Part shown: piece by piece, positions 21,968 to 29,528 of the stretch
How positions within the stretch are numbered: the stretch's first letter is position 1
Layout: every line of letters starts with the position of its first letter
Assembly: GCA_022508925.1 (NCBI GenBank)
Contig: JAFLUF010000015.1
Span: 1-34,751 of the forward strand
Reading direction: 5' to 3'
DNA length: 34,751 nucleotides
Source: Oscillospiraceae bacterium
GTDB taxonomy: Bacteria; Bacillota; Clostridia; Oscillospirales; Ruminococcaceae
Notes under the pieces: generated by a model
What the model was told of the DNA's origin: nothing
Database searches by the model: none
What the model saw: the letters and a program-made list of their open reading frames with translations, nothing else
Program-made: the position numbers and the translations under genes

Positions 21968-24337
21968 ATGAGTAAAAAAATTCGCTATATCAAGATAAAA
22001 GAAGAAAAGCTTCCGCAAAAAAGCTCAAAAAGAAAACAAAAGGTCCTTAAAAATGTCGGAAACGCTCTGACTATCGTCGGAACGACCATTTCATCCATGC
22101 TGCTTATCCTTGTAATTATGGTGTGTATTGTGGTCACTGTCGTAACGGTGTACATTCTCGACTTCGCGGATAACGGCTTTGACGCCAACCTTAAAGAATC
22201 GGAAATGGAGTTTGTGAGCTTTATTTACGCTTATGACAAGGACGAGCAAGAGGTTGAGGTAAGACGAATTACCGCTGGAGACAACCGTATCTGGAAGGAT
22301 TACGAGGAGATCTCCACGAACGTTGTAAACGCCATTATCGCGACGGAGGACAAGCGCTTCTGGGAGCATAAGGGCGTGGACTGGGGCAGAACCGTGTACG
22401 CGCTTTCCGCGGATGTGCTTAATCTCACGGGAAAAGGACAGGGCGGTTCGACTGTGACCCAACAGCTTATAAAGAACATCACAGGCGACGACGGCGTTTC
22501 GTGGGAGCGAAAGCTGCGCGAAATTTTCAGAGCGCTTTCGCTTGAGGAAAAATACACAAAGATCGACATTCTGGAGAGCTATCTCAACAGAATACCTTTC
22601 AGCGGCACGGTCTGCGGAGTGGGCGCCGCGGCGCAGTATTATTTCGGAAAGGACGTAAGCGAGCTTGATATAGCCGAGGCGGCGATATTGGCGGGAATTA
22701 TCAAAAACCCCACCGAGCGCTCGCCGTACGCTAACCTCGAGAAGTGCAAGGAGCGTCAGGAAACAGCGCTTTATAACCTCTACGAGCAGGGGTATATCAC
22801 ACTTACCGAGTATGAGGAGGCAAAGCTGGAGCAGGTCCAGTTCGCTAAGGTAGTTTTCGGCGATTCTTTCGGATATATCGACCCGCGTTCGCTTGAGACG
22901 CCTCCCGAAGAGGACGAAGAAGCCCCTTCCGAGGACGAGGACGGCTATGAGGCGTACAGATGGAACGAGTATGAGGTAACTCAGAACTGGTATGTTGACG
23001 CGGCTATACGTCAGGTCATAGAGGATTACGCGGATCTTAAGGGAATTACTTTTACCTCCGCAAGAAACGAGATATACGGCGGCGGATATAAGATTTATAT
23101 CAATATGGATATCGAGCTTCAGGAAAAGGTCGAGGAAGTATTTAGGGATCCGAAGATCGCCGTAAACAGCTATGATCCCAACGCGGAGGCTGAGGATCTG
23201 CTTCAGTCGGCGTGTCTTATCATGGACTATACCGGCACCGTACAGGCGCTTGTGGGAGGTCTCGGAGACAAGCCGGGAAACGACTGCTTCAACCGCGCGA
23301 CGATGGCGGAGCGCGCCCCGGGCTCGACGATAAAGCCTATCTCGGTTTATTCTACGGCAGTCCAGAAGAATTTTATCACATATTCAACGTTTATCCCCGA
23401 TAAGAAGATACCGACTCCCAAGGAGGACAATCCGAAGCAGATCTACTACTGGCCGGATAACTATAACAGAGCGGGCAATAACGGAGCGCTCATGCCGGTA
23501 TGGGAAGCGGTACGTCTGTCAAGAAACACGATTGCGGTGAGAGTTACTCAGATGCTTACCCCGCAGGCTTGTTATAACCAGCTTACGCAAAACCTCGGCT
23601 TTACCACTCTTCAGAGAAGCGATATCGCTTTGTCGCCGATGTCATTCGGCGCTCTTACGAGAGGTGTTACGCTTATGGAGCTTGCCGCGGCGTATCAGAT
23701 CTTCGGAAACAGAGGGGTTTACTACGAGCCTATGCTTTACAGCCGCGTTGTTGACGGCAGGGGAAATATTATTCTTTCGCAGGATTTCTACGGCGTTCAG
23801 GCTATAGACAGCGATACGGCGTGGGTCACGAACCGAATGCTCAGAACGGTCGTTACGGACCCGACAGGCTCGGGACGTTTCACAAACTTCGGTAAGGTTG
23901 AGGTTATAGGAAAGACGGGTACCTCAAACGACGGCAAAAACAAGGTGTTTATGGGACTTACGCCCGAGCATGTTACGGTAACATGGCTGGGTTATGACGA
24001 CGGACGCGAGATAAAGATAGATACCAGATACTGCTCGCAGATATGGCATGACGTAATGATGGTCGTTGAGGACTCTACGGTGGAAAACAAGTTTACCGCC
24101 GATTCAAACGTAATTGAAAGACAGTACTGTACGGTGACCGGTCTGCTCGCAAGCGATGACTGCGAGAAAACAAATATCGGGTATTACCGCAGGAGCGGTA
24201 TGCCGGGATATTGCTCGGGGTATTGCGACGAAGTTGCGGAGAGCATTCTGGCACGCTGGCAGGAATTGGACGAAGAGATGGCGCAAAAAGTACTTGAGGG
24301 AACATGGTCGGACGATACTCCCGTAAGGTATTATTAA
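21968..24337 (+). CDS. Class A penicillin-binding protein (transglycosylase/transpeptidase)
   Basis: This bifunctional peptidoglycan synthase of 789 residues has a basic cytoplasmic tail (KSSKRKQK), one membrane helix (about 34-66) and a GT51 transglycosylase domain with catalytic Glu127 in IIATEDKRFWEHKGVDWGRT and the GGSTVTQQLIKN motif. The transpeptidase domain has SxxK at Ser453-Lys456 (APGSTIKP), Ser518-Arg-Asn520 and Lys649-Thr-Gly-Thr652. An acidic insert PPEEDEEAPSEDEDGYE lies between the domains. The ATG at 21968 with GAGGT 7 bases upstream is preferred to an upstream in-frame start at 21815, which would lie before the promoter. Confidence 0.97.
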   Translation: MSKKIRYIKIKEEKLPQKSSKRKQKVLKNVGNALTIVGTTISSMLLILVIMVCIVVTVVTVYILDFADNGFDANLKESEMEFVSFIYAYDKDEQEVEVRRITAGDNRIWKDYEEISTNVVNAIIATEDKRFWEHKGVDWGRTVYALSADVLNLTGKGQGGSTVTQQLIKNITGDDGVSWERKLREIFRALSLEEKYTKIDILESYLNRIPFSGTVCGVGAAAQYYFGKDVSELDIAEAAILAGIIKNPTERSPYANLEKCKERQETALYNLYEQGYITLTEYEEAKLEQVQFAKVVFGDSFGYIDPRSLETPPEEDEEAPSEDEDGYEAYRWNEYEVTQNWYVDAAIRQVIEDYADLKGITFTSARNEIYGGGYKIYINMDIELQEKVEEVFRDPKIAVNSYDPNAEAEDLLQSACLIMDYTGTVQALVGGLGDKPGNDCFNRATMAERAPGSTIKPISVYSTAVQKNFITYSTFIPDKKIPTPKEDNPKQIYYWPDNYNRAGNNGALMPVWEAVRLSRNTIAVRVTQMLTPQACYNQLTQNLGFTTLQRSDIALSPMSFGALTRGVTLMELAAAYQIFGNRGVYYEPMLYSRVVDGRGNIILSQDFYGVQAIDSDTAWVTNRMLRTVVTDPTGSGRFTNFGKVEVIGKTGTSNDGKNKVFMGLTPEHVTVTWLGYDDGREIKIDTRYCSQIWHDVMMVVEDSTVENKFTADSNVIERQYCTVTGLLASDDCEKTNIGYYRRSGMPGYCSGYCDEVAESILARWQELDEEMAQKVLEGTWSDDTPVRYY

Positions 24338-24391
24338 ACGGGGACGAAAGGATCGGCGGCCGTAATTTGCGCTGATTTTCATTAAAAACAG

Positions 24392-24432
24392 ATTCAAGGA
24401 AAACTCAGCCGAAAAATGGGTTTTCCTTGAAT
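24392..24432 (+). terminator. Terminator after the penicillin-binding protein gene
   Basis: ATTCAAGGAAAAC (24392-24404) pairs perfectly with GTTTTCCTTGAAT (24420-24432), followed by a T-rich tail TATTTAC. Confidence 0.75.
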
Positions 24433-24479
24433 TATTTACAAACAGTATTTTTGTTGAAAAAATCAGAGGTGTGGAATTA

Positions 24480-25574
24480 ATGCGAAAAAAACATCTTTTG
24501 GCGGTTTTGCTTGCGGCGGCGGTTCTGGCAGGCTGTAACAGACCTTCGGACGGGAAAGTTCCCGAGTTCAGTTTTTCCTCGCAAATAACCGAAAGCAGCT
24601 TTGAAAGCAGCTCGCAGGATAATTCATCTGCGGAAAGCGAAGCAAGCTTGCCCGACGAAAAAATTCCCGAGAAGATCGAGGGAGAATATAAGATAGTTCT
24701 TGACCCGATAAACGAAAGAACTGTTGTTTGCGACAAAAACAAGGTCATCCTTACAGGCAGGATAAGCGGAGGATTTAAGCCGGCATTAAGTATCCCGCAC
24801 ACAGAGGAATACACACAAAACGGCGATTATTTCACATATACCGCTGTGCTTAAGGACGGATATACGGGATACGGAAATCTTACGATCTTCAAAAACTGTT
24901 ATGTAAGGATCAGCGCAAACAAGGGCGAGGCGGTATTTGTAGAGAACGCCGAGAGTCTTGAGGAAAACCAAAAGGCGGTACAAAACGCGATCGTACAGCC
25001 GCTCAGTCAGGTCTCGGAATATATCGCGATAAACGCCGATAAGGAAAAAATAGCGGAGGTTCTCGGAAAAATCACCGAAATAAGCAATAAGATTTGCGAC
25101 GGGCTTACAAACGACTATGACAAACTCAGAGCAATTTCAAACTGGGTCTCGGCAAATATATACTATGACTACGCGGCGTTTGACGCGGGGGTCCCCGCGG
25201 ATACGCTGACGCTTGATTATATGCTTAAAAACTCGTCGAGCGTATGCGGCGGGTATTCGAATATGACATCCGCGCTCGCGTCGGTTCAGGGAATAAAGGT
25301 GTATAACGTTCACGGAAGCGCCGTAAACAACCACCTTACCTTTGGCGAAAGAGAGCCCGGTTATCACGAATGGAACTATGCGGTTTTAGACGGGCGGATC
25401 ATCTGGATAGACGCGGGCTGGAACAGCCATTGCGTACGTTATGCCGACAGCAGGGGATATGTAAGCGGAGAAGTTACGGCAAAGTATTTCGATATAACTG
25501 CCGAGGCTCTGTCGCAGAATCACAGGTCAAAATACGCCGAGTACCGGGATTATTTCGCGCTTTTGGAGGAATGA
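24480..25574 (+). CDS. Transglutaminase-like lipoprotein
   Basis: This 364-residue protein has a lipoprotein signal (MRKKHLLAVLLAAAVLAGC, lipid-anchored Cys19), a Ser- and Glu-rich linker (about 20-60), a beta-rich middle, and a transglutaminase-like domain (about 190-320). The domain carries a full triad: Cys256 in SSVCGGYSNM, His296 in YHEWNYAVL and Asp311 in IWIDAGW. Many bacterial proteins of this type act as cell-surface peptidases or cross-linkers; the substrate here is unknown. ATG 24480 is preferred to GTG 24471 because AGAGG at 24465-24469 is too close to the GTG. The stop is 2 bases before the next gene's ATG, so the two genes form an operon. Confidence 0.92.
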   Translation: MRKKHLLAVLLAAAVLAGCNRPSDGKVPEFSFSSQITESSFESSSQDNSSAESEASLPDEKIPEKIEGEYKIVLDPINERTVVCDKNKVILTGRISGGFKPALSIPHTEEYTQNGDYFTYTAVLKDGYTGYGNLTIFKNCYVRISANKGEAVFVENAESLEENQKAVQNAIVQPLSQVSEYIAINADKEKIAEVLGKITEISNKICDGLTNDYDKLRAISNWVSANIYYDYAAFDAGVPADTLTLDYMLKNSSSVCGGYSNMTSALASVQGIKVYNVHGSAVNNHLTFGEREPGYHEWNYAVLDGRIIWIDAGWNSHCVRYADSRGYVSGEVTAKYFDITAEALSQNHRSKYAEYRDYFALLEE

Positions 25575-25576
25575 CA

Positions 25577-26365
25577 ATGATAGCGGCTGATTTGCATACT
25601 CATTCATATTTTTCGGGCGACAGCGAAGAGCCGACGCGCGAAATGGTAAAGTCGGCGGTTGAAAAGGGTTTGAAGACCCTCTGTCTTACGGAGCATCATG
25701 ATTTCGATTACCCCGAAAACGGGTTTGAATTAAATGTCAAAGAGTATAGAACCGAGCTGTTTCGCCTTAAAGACGAATTTTCCGACAAGATCGAGCTGTT
25801 GTTCGGGGTAGAGCTTGGGATAATGGGTTATCTTTCGGATAGGCTGAATGAGTTTGTAAAAGACCGCGGATTTGATTTCATTATAGCTTCTACTCATCTT
25901 GTGGACGGAAAAGACCCGTATTATCCCGAGTATTTTGAAAATCTCGGCACAAAAAACGGAATTTTAAGATATTTTGAAAGCACGCTTGAAAATATAAGCT
26001 CATACTCCGACTTTGATGTTTACGGACATCTCGATTATGTTGTGAGATACTCTGCTGAAAAATCTTACGACCCGATAGACTATCGCGAGATAATTGACGG
26101 AATTCTCAAAAAGCTTATCTCAATGGGAAAGGGTATTGAAATAAACACGGCGGGGCTTAAAGCTCTCGGTTATGTTCACCCGCACAAATTTATTCTCGAG
26201 AGATATCGCGAGCTTGGCGGTGAGATAATAACCGCAGGCTCCGACGCGCACGACAGAACGCGCGTTGCGGCGGGTTTTGGCGAGGCAGAGCAAGCTCTTA
26301 AAAGCGCGGGCTTTGAGTATTACACGGTTTTCAGAGCGAGAAAAGCGGAGTTTGTAAAGCTGTAA
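25577..26365 (+). CDS. hisK: PHP-family phosphatase, histidinol-phosphatase type
   Basis: This 262-residue metal-dependent phosphoesterase has the PHP motifs ADLHTHSYFSGD (Asp5, His7, His9), CLTEHHDF, IIASTHLVDGKDPYYPEYF, YGHLDYVVRY and AGSDAHDRTRVA. The arrangement and length match HisK/HisJ histidinol-phosphatases of Firmicutes, which remove phosphate from histidinol-phosphate. Other PHP proteins share the motifs, so substrate is not certain, and no other his genes are present nearby. Start ATG 25577 has GGAGGA 6 bases upstream inside the preceding gene. Confidence 0.88.
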   Translation: MIAADLHTHSYFSGDSEEPTREMVKSAVEKGLKTLCLTEHHDFDYPENGFELNVKEYRTELFRLKDEFSDKIELLFGVELGIMGYLSDRLNEFVKDRGFDFIIASTHLVDGKDPYYPEYFENLGTKNGILRYFESTLENISSYSDFDVYGHLDYVVRYSAEKSYDPIDYREIIDGILKKLISMGKGIEINTAGLKALGYVHPHKFILERYRELGGEIITAGSDAHDRTRVAAGFGEAEQALKSAGFEYYTVFRARKAEFVKL

Positions 26366-26440
26366 TATTAGAGCGAAAAAAAGATCTTTTAAAGTGGGTT
26401 TTCTATAAAGCATTTGGAAAGTAAAAATCAAATTATTCTT

Positions 26441-26531
26441 CTGAGGGGAAACTTTCTGAAGAAAGTTTAGCGTTTTTCGCCGCAGGTGAATAATGCGCCC
26501 TCAGACTCCCCTTCAAAGACTTTTTGTACAG
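26441..26531 (+). terminator. Hairpin element of the recurrent terminator family
   Basis: CTGAGGG (26441-26447) pairs with CCCTCAG (26498-26504), enclosing AAACTTTCT/AGAAAGTTT and another small hairpin. Then comes CTCCCCTTCAAAGACTTTTTG. It lies between the phosphatase and flavin reductase genes. The tail closely matches the one at 31883-31913. The flanking gap (26366-26568) otherwise shows only the AGGAGG site. Confidence 0.6.
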
Positions 26532-26568
26532 TTTTAAATTTTAATAATTTTTTTCAGGAGGTATTGTT

Positions 26569-27141
26569 ATGAAGAAAAATCTCGGAGCCGTCCCCGCGGT
26601 CTATCCTATGCCCGTGCTTATGGTAGCGGCATACGGCGAGGGCGAAAAGGTGAATGTTATGAACGCCGCGTGGGGAATGATATGCGATATGGACAAGATA
26701 GCGCTGTTTATCGATGAAGAGCATAAAACAACGCAGAATCTGCTTAAACGCAAGGCGTTTACCGTAAGCATAGCGGACAAGGAGCACATGGACGTTGCGG
26801 ATTTCTTTGGAATTGCGAGCGGAAACACCATGACCGACAAGTTTGAAAGGACAGGCTATAAAGCCGTAAAGAGCGGATTTGTCGACGCGCCGATAGTAGA
26901 GGAGTTTCCCGTTGTTATGGAATGCGAGCTTGCGGAGGTAGTAAAGACCGAGAATATGTACTGCATCGTCGGAAAGATAGTAAACACCGCCGCGGAAGAA
27001 GCCGTGCTTTCCGAAAACGGAAAGGTCGACCCGTCAAAGCTGAACGCGCTTATTTTCGATCAGTTCCAGAGCGGTTACTACGTTTCGGGCGAGCAGGTCG
27101 GCAAAGCCTGGAACGCGGGCAAGGCGCTTATGAACAAGTGA
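26569..27141 (+). CDS. Flavin reductase-like FMN-binding protein
   Basis: This 190-residue protein has the split-barrel flavin reductase-like domain. It begins NLGAVPAVYPMPVLMVAAYGEGEKVNVMNAAWGMICD, where N-x-M-x-A-A-W-G is the usual FMN-phosphate region. It continues with KTTQNLLKRKAFTVSIAD and DKFERTGYKAVKSGFVDAPIVEEFPVVMECEL. Anaerobe members are small flavoproteins that bind FMN and may pass electrons to partner proteins. The partner is unknown and no redox gene adjoins it. CAGGAGG is 9 bases before ATG 26569. Confidence 0.92.
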   Translation: MKKNLGAVPAVYPMPVLMVAAYGEGEKVNVMNAAWGMICDMDKIALFIDEEHKTTQNLLKRKAFTVSIADKEHMDVADFFGIASGNTMTDKFERTGYKAVKSGFVDAPIVEEFPVVMECELAEVVKTENMYCIVGKIVNTAAEEAVLSENGKVDPSKLNALIFDQFQSGYYVSGEQVGKAWNAGKALMNK

Positions 27142-27172
27142 ATTGAGGACTGACTTTCGGAGTAACAAAAAG

Positions 27173-27204
27173 TTTAGGGGAACCTTTTTAAAGGTTCCCC
27201 TAAA
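27173..27204 (-). terminator. Terminator of metG (usable on both strands)
   Basis: Perfect 15-base arms TTTAGGGGAACCTTT / AAAGGTTCCCCTAAA with a TT loop lie 4 bases past the metG stop, followed on the minus strand by CTTTTTGTT. It also sits 30 bases after the converging flavin reductase gene. Confidence 0.9.
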
Positions 27205-27207
27205 AAA

Positions 27208-29226
27208 TTATTCATCTCCGTCGCCGAATTGGCTCGGGTGGCGTGTGAAGAAATCAACGCGCGGTTCGAGGAATTTCAGCTTATGCGGCTTTCCTCCCGT
27301 AAAGTCGGACATCTTGTCGAATATCCTGTCCCAGCTCCAGAAGCTATCGTCAAGCTGCAAATATTCGAGCAGCATTTCCGTGCCCTTGGGAGCCATAGGG
27401 TGGAGCAAGACCGCCGCGGTTCTTATCATGTGGAACACATTGACAAGCGTCTTTTCGCGCAGCGCGTTGTCGTCGGTCTTGTCCGCGTCGCCGAGCGCCT
27501 TTGCCATATACTTGCTGGCTTTTCTGATATAGCTGTCGAGAACATACGTCGCCTGGTGAAACTCAAAGCGGTACATAAAGCGCTCGTAATCGAGCACAGC
27601 CTTTTCGGAATCCGCTATGATCTGCGCGTCTACCTCGCCCACGGGCATTTCTCCGTTAAAATACTTCTGCGTTGTGTAAAAACAGGTGCGTATAACGCGG
27701 TTGTAAACATTTGAAAGCAAAAATCCGTCCTTAACAACGGGGTCAGAGTCTTCGGGCTTTGCGGTGGGATTATAGGGCTTTGGCATAAAGCTTACGCTGC
27801 GCTGACCGAGCCCCAAGCCGAGAAAGTGCATTCTGAGCTGCTCGGCGGTGTAATGATCAAGCAGATCCGCCGCCATTGGCGGCTTTACCGCGCCCGAGCT
27901 TGAAGCCTTTTTGTCAAGGAACAGAATGTGGTTGTTAGCACAAAGTATAGGAAGCTGCATTTCTCCGTCCGGAGGGTTTGCGGAATTTTCGCCCTTCTGA
28001 AGCGCCATAAACATTCCCATTTCAGCCACGCCGTAGAAATAAATGTTGTCCGCGCCGATGAACTGGTAGACCTGCGCGTCCTTGCTGCACCAGAAGTCGC
28101 GCCACTCGTTCATGTCGCGTCCCTGTTTTTCGAGAGCCGCTTTCGTAAACGAGATAGGCGCCCAGAGGCTCTCGGGCCATACCCAGACGGTAAGCGGGTC
28201 TTCTCCCTCAAGCACGGGCGCGGGCACTCCCCACTCGATGTTTCCCGTAAGTCTGAACGGAACAAGCGTTTTTCCCGTACGATATCGAACGCCGTTTTGA
28301 GACAGCACTCCGCACGCCTCGTTCAATTCTTCGAGAGTGTTGAACTTTATCGTAAACGAAGGCTTTTTCGGCTCTTCGATAAACTCGTGAGCGGGCATCT
28401 GCGCCTTGATCTTTTCGTAGCTTTCCAAAAGCTCGTTTTTGATGTGGATAACAGGCTCTGCCAAGAATTCGGAGATCGTGCTTGAAACAAGCTTTCTGAC
28501 ATTCTTCTGCTTTGATATCTGCTCGGAATATTCCTTAAGCAGAGCGCTGTATGACGGCAAGTCGAAATACCAGTTTTCAACGTCCTTCATTACGGGCGTT
28601 TCACCCGTAAGCGTGCTTTTCGGGTCGATAAGGCTTTCGGGCATATACTGGTGTCCGAGGTCGCATTCGTCCGCATAACCTTTTTCGCTCTGACATCCGT
28701 CTACGGGGCATTTTCCGATAACCTGTCTGCCGTTGAGAAAACAGCCCGCCTTTTCGTCGAAAAACTGCTTGGTGCTTATTTTTTTCAGGTGGCGGTTTTC
28801 ATAAAGACGGCGAATGAATTCGTCGGTATATTCGTTGTGTATCTCGGCGGTTCTCCCGAGACCCGACGCTCCGAAAATGTTTAGGCTTATCATATAGTCG
28901 TCAAGAGTCTGCTTTTGCGCCTTATGGTTTTCCTCAACAAAATCGCGGATAGTGCCATTAAAGCCCGTCTCCTCGCACAGCTTCCGATAGCTTTCGGCGA
29001 TAGGCGAGCCGTAGCAGTCCGTTCCGGAAACGAAAATAACGTTATCCTTTCCTATCCTGTCGCGCAAAAAACGCGCGTAAACGTCCGCAAATACAAACAC
29101 TCCGCCGATGTGCCCGAAATGGAGCTTTTTGTTTCCGTAAGGCATTCCGCCCGTGATTATCGCGCGCTTGGGAAACTCGGGACGGGGAATGCTTTTGGGG
29201 TCAAATGCCTTTTTCTCTTCGCTCAT
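27208..29226 (-). CDS. metG: Methionyl-tRNA synthetase, variant lacking the C-terminal tRNA-binding domain
   Basis: This enzyme charges tRNA-Met. The 672-residue protein has the class I HIGH-type motif His36-Phe-Gly-His39 (KKLHFGHIGGVFVFADVYARFLR) and a zinc-knuckle-like insert (CPVDGCQSEKGYADECDLGHQYMPE). Its KMSKS-equivalent loop reads Lys440-Ala-Ser-Ser-Ser-Gly, so the Met and second Lys are replaced. An anticodon-binding helical domain follows (about 505-640). It ends soon after (QFGDGDE), without the EMAP-like C-terminal domain found in many bacterial MetRS. An insert of about 70 residues (LEEYKI-like, EEPKKPSFTIKFNTLEELNEACGV) splits the Rossmann part. It may be a clade-specific MetRS. 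Confidence 0.9.
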   Translation of the reverse strand: MSEEKKAFDPKSIPRPEFPKRAIITGGMPYGNKKLHFGHIGGVFVFADVYARFLRDRIGKDNVIFVSGTDCYGSPIAESYRKLCEETGFNGTIRDFVEENHKAQKQTLDDYMISLNIFGASGLGRTAEIHNEYTDEFIRRLYENRHLKKISTKQFFDEKAGCFLNGRQVIGKCPVDGCQSEKGYADECDLGHQYMPESLIDPKSTLTGETPVMKDVENWYFDLPSYSALLKEYSEQISKQKNVRKLVSSTISEFLAEPVIHIKNELLESYEKIKAQMPAHEFIEEPKKPSFTIKFNTLEELNEACGVLSQNGVRYRTGKTLVPFRLTGNIEWGVPAPVLEGEDPLTVWVWPESLWAPISFTKAALEKQGRDMNEWRDFWCSKDAQVYQFIGADNIYFYGVAEMGMFMALQKGENSANPPDGEMQLPILCANNHILFLDKKASSSGAVKPPMAADLLDHYTAEQLRMHFLGLGLGQRSVSFMPKPYNPTAKPEDSDPVVKDGFLLSNVYNRVIRTCFYTTQKYFNGEMPVGEVDAQIIADSEKAVLDYERFMYRFEFHQATYVLDSYIRKASKYMAKALGDADKTDDNALREKTLVNVFHMIRTAAVLLHPMAPKGTEMLLEYLQLDDSFWSWDRIFDKMSDFTGGKPHKLKFLEPRVDFFTRHPSQFGDGDE

Positions 29227-29266
29227 AAATTACGTTATCCTTCCAAGTAATGAAATTTACTTTACT

Positions 29267-29295
29267 ATTCTACCACAATTCGGAAAAAAAATCAA
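29267..29295 (-). promoter_or_regulatory. Promoter of metG
   Basis: On the minus strand TTGATT (29295-29290), 17 bases, TAGAAT (29272-29267). The leader is about 35 bases and holds no T-box. Confidence 0.7.
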
Positions 29296-29311
29296 GATAC
29301 TAATACAGAGT

Positions 29312-29342
29312 TTTAGGGAGAACGCTTTCGGTTCTCCCTAAA
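29312..29342. repeat. Hairpin upstream of the metG promoter
   Basis: TTTAGGGAGAAC (29312-29323) pairs with GTTCTCCCTAAA (29331-29342). It resembles the stem at 27173-27204 but lacks a clear T run, so a terminator role for the ammonium transporter gene is only possible. Confidence 0.55.
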
Positions 29343-29382
29343 TAACTTTTATCTCGTCCCGACTATTGCCGAGGGAAATATA

Positions 29383-29487
29383 CAGACTGTCGATAAACCC
29401 TCATTTGCTGTGTCAGGCGCCCCACGGCAGCCACAAAGGATAGCCGTGGCACGCCTTCCTTGCAACTGAGGGTTTCTCAACAGTCTG
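29383..29487. mobile_element. MITE-like inverted-repeat element, full copy
   Basis: This 105-base imperfect palindrome has outer arms CAGACTGTCGATAAACCCTCA and its near-complement TGAGGGTTTCTCAACAGTCTG. Inside, CCACGGC pairs with GCCGTGG. The first 60 bases recur with a few changes at 34689-34751. It contains no coding frame. It lies between metG and the ammonium transporter gene and could also act as a transcription terminator (TTTTTTG follows rightward). Confidence 0.8.
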
Positions 29488-29528
29488 TTTTTTGTTCTGC
29501 ACAATTTATTAAAATTTGATTTCTGTTT

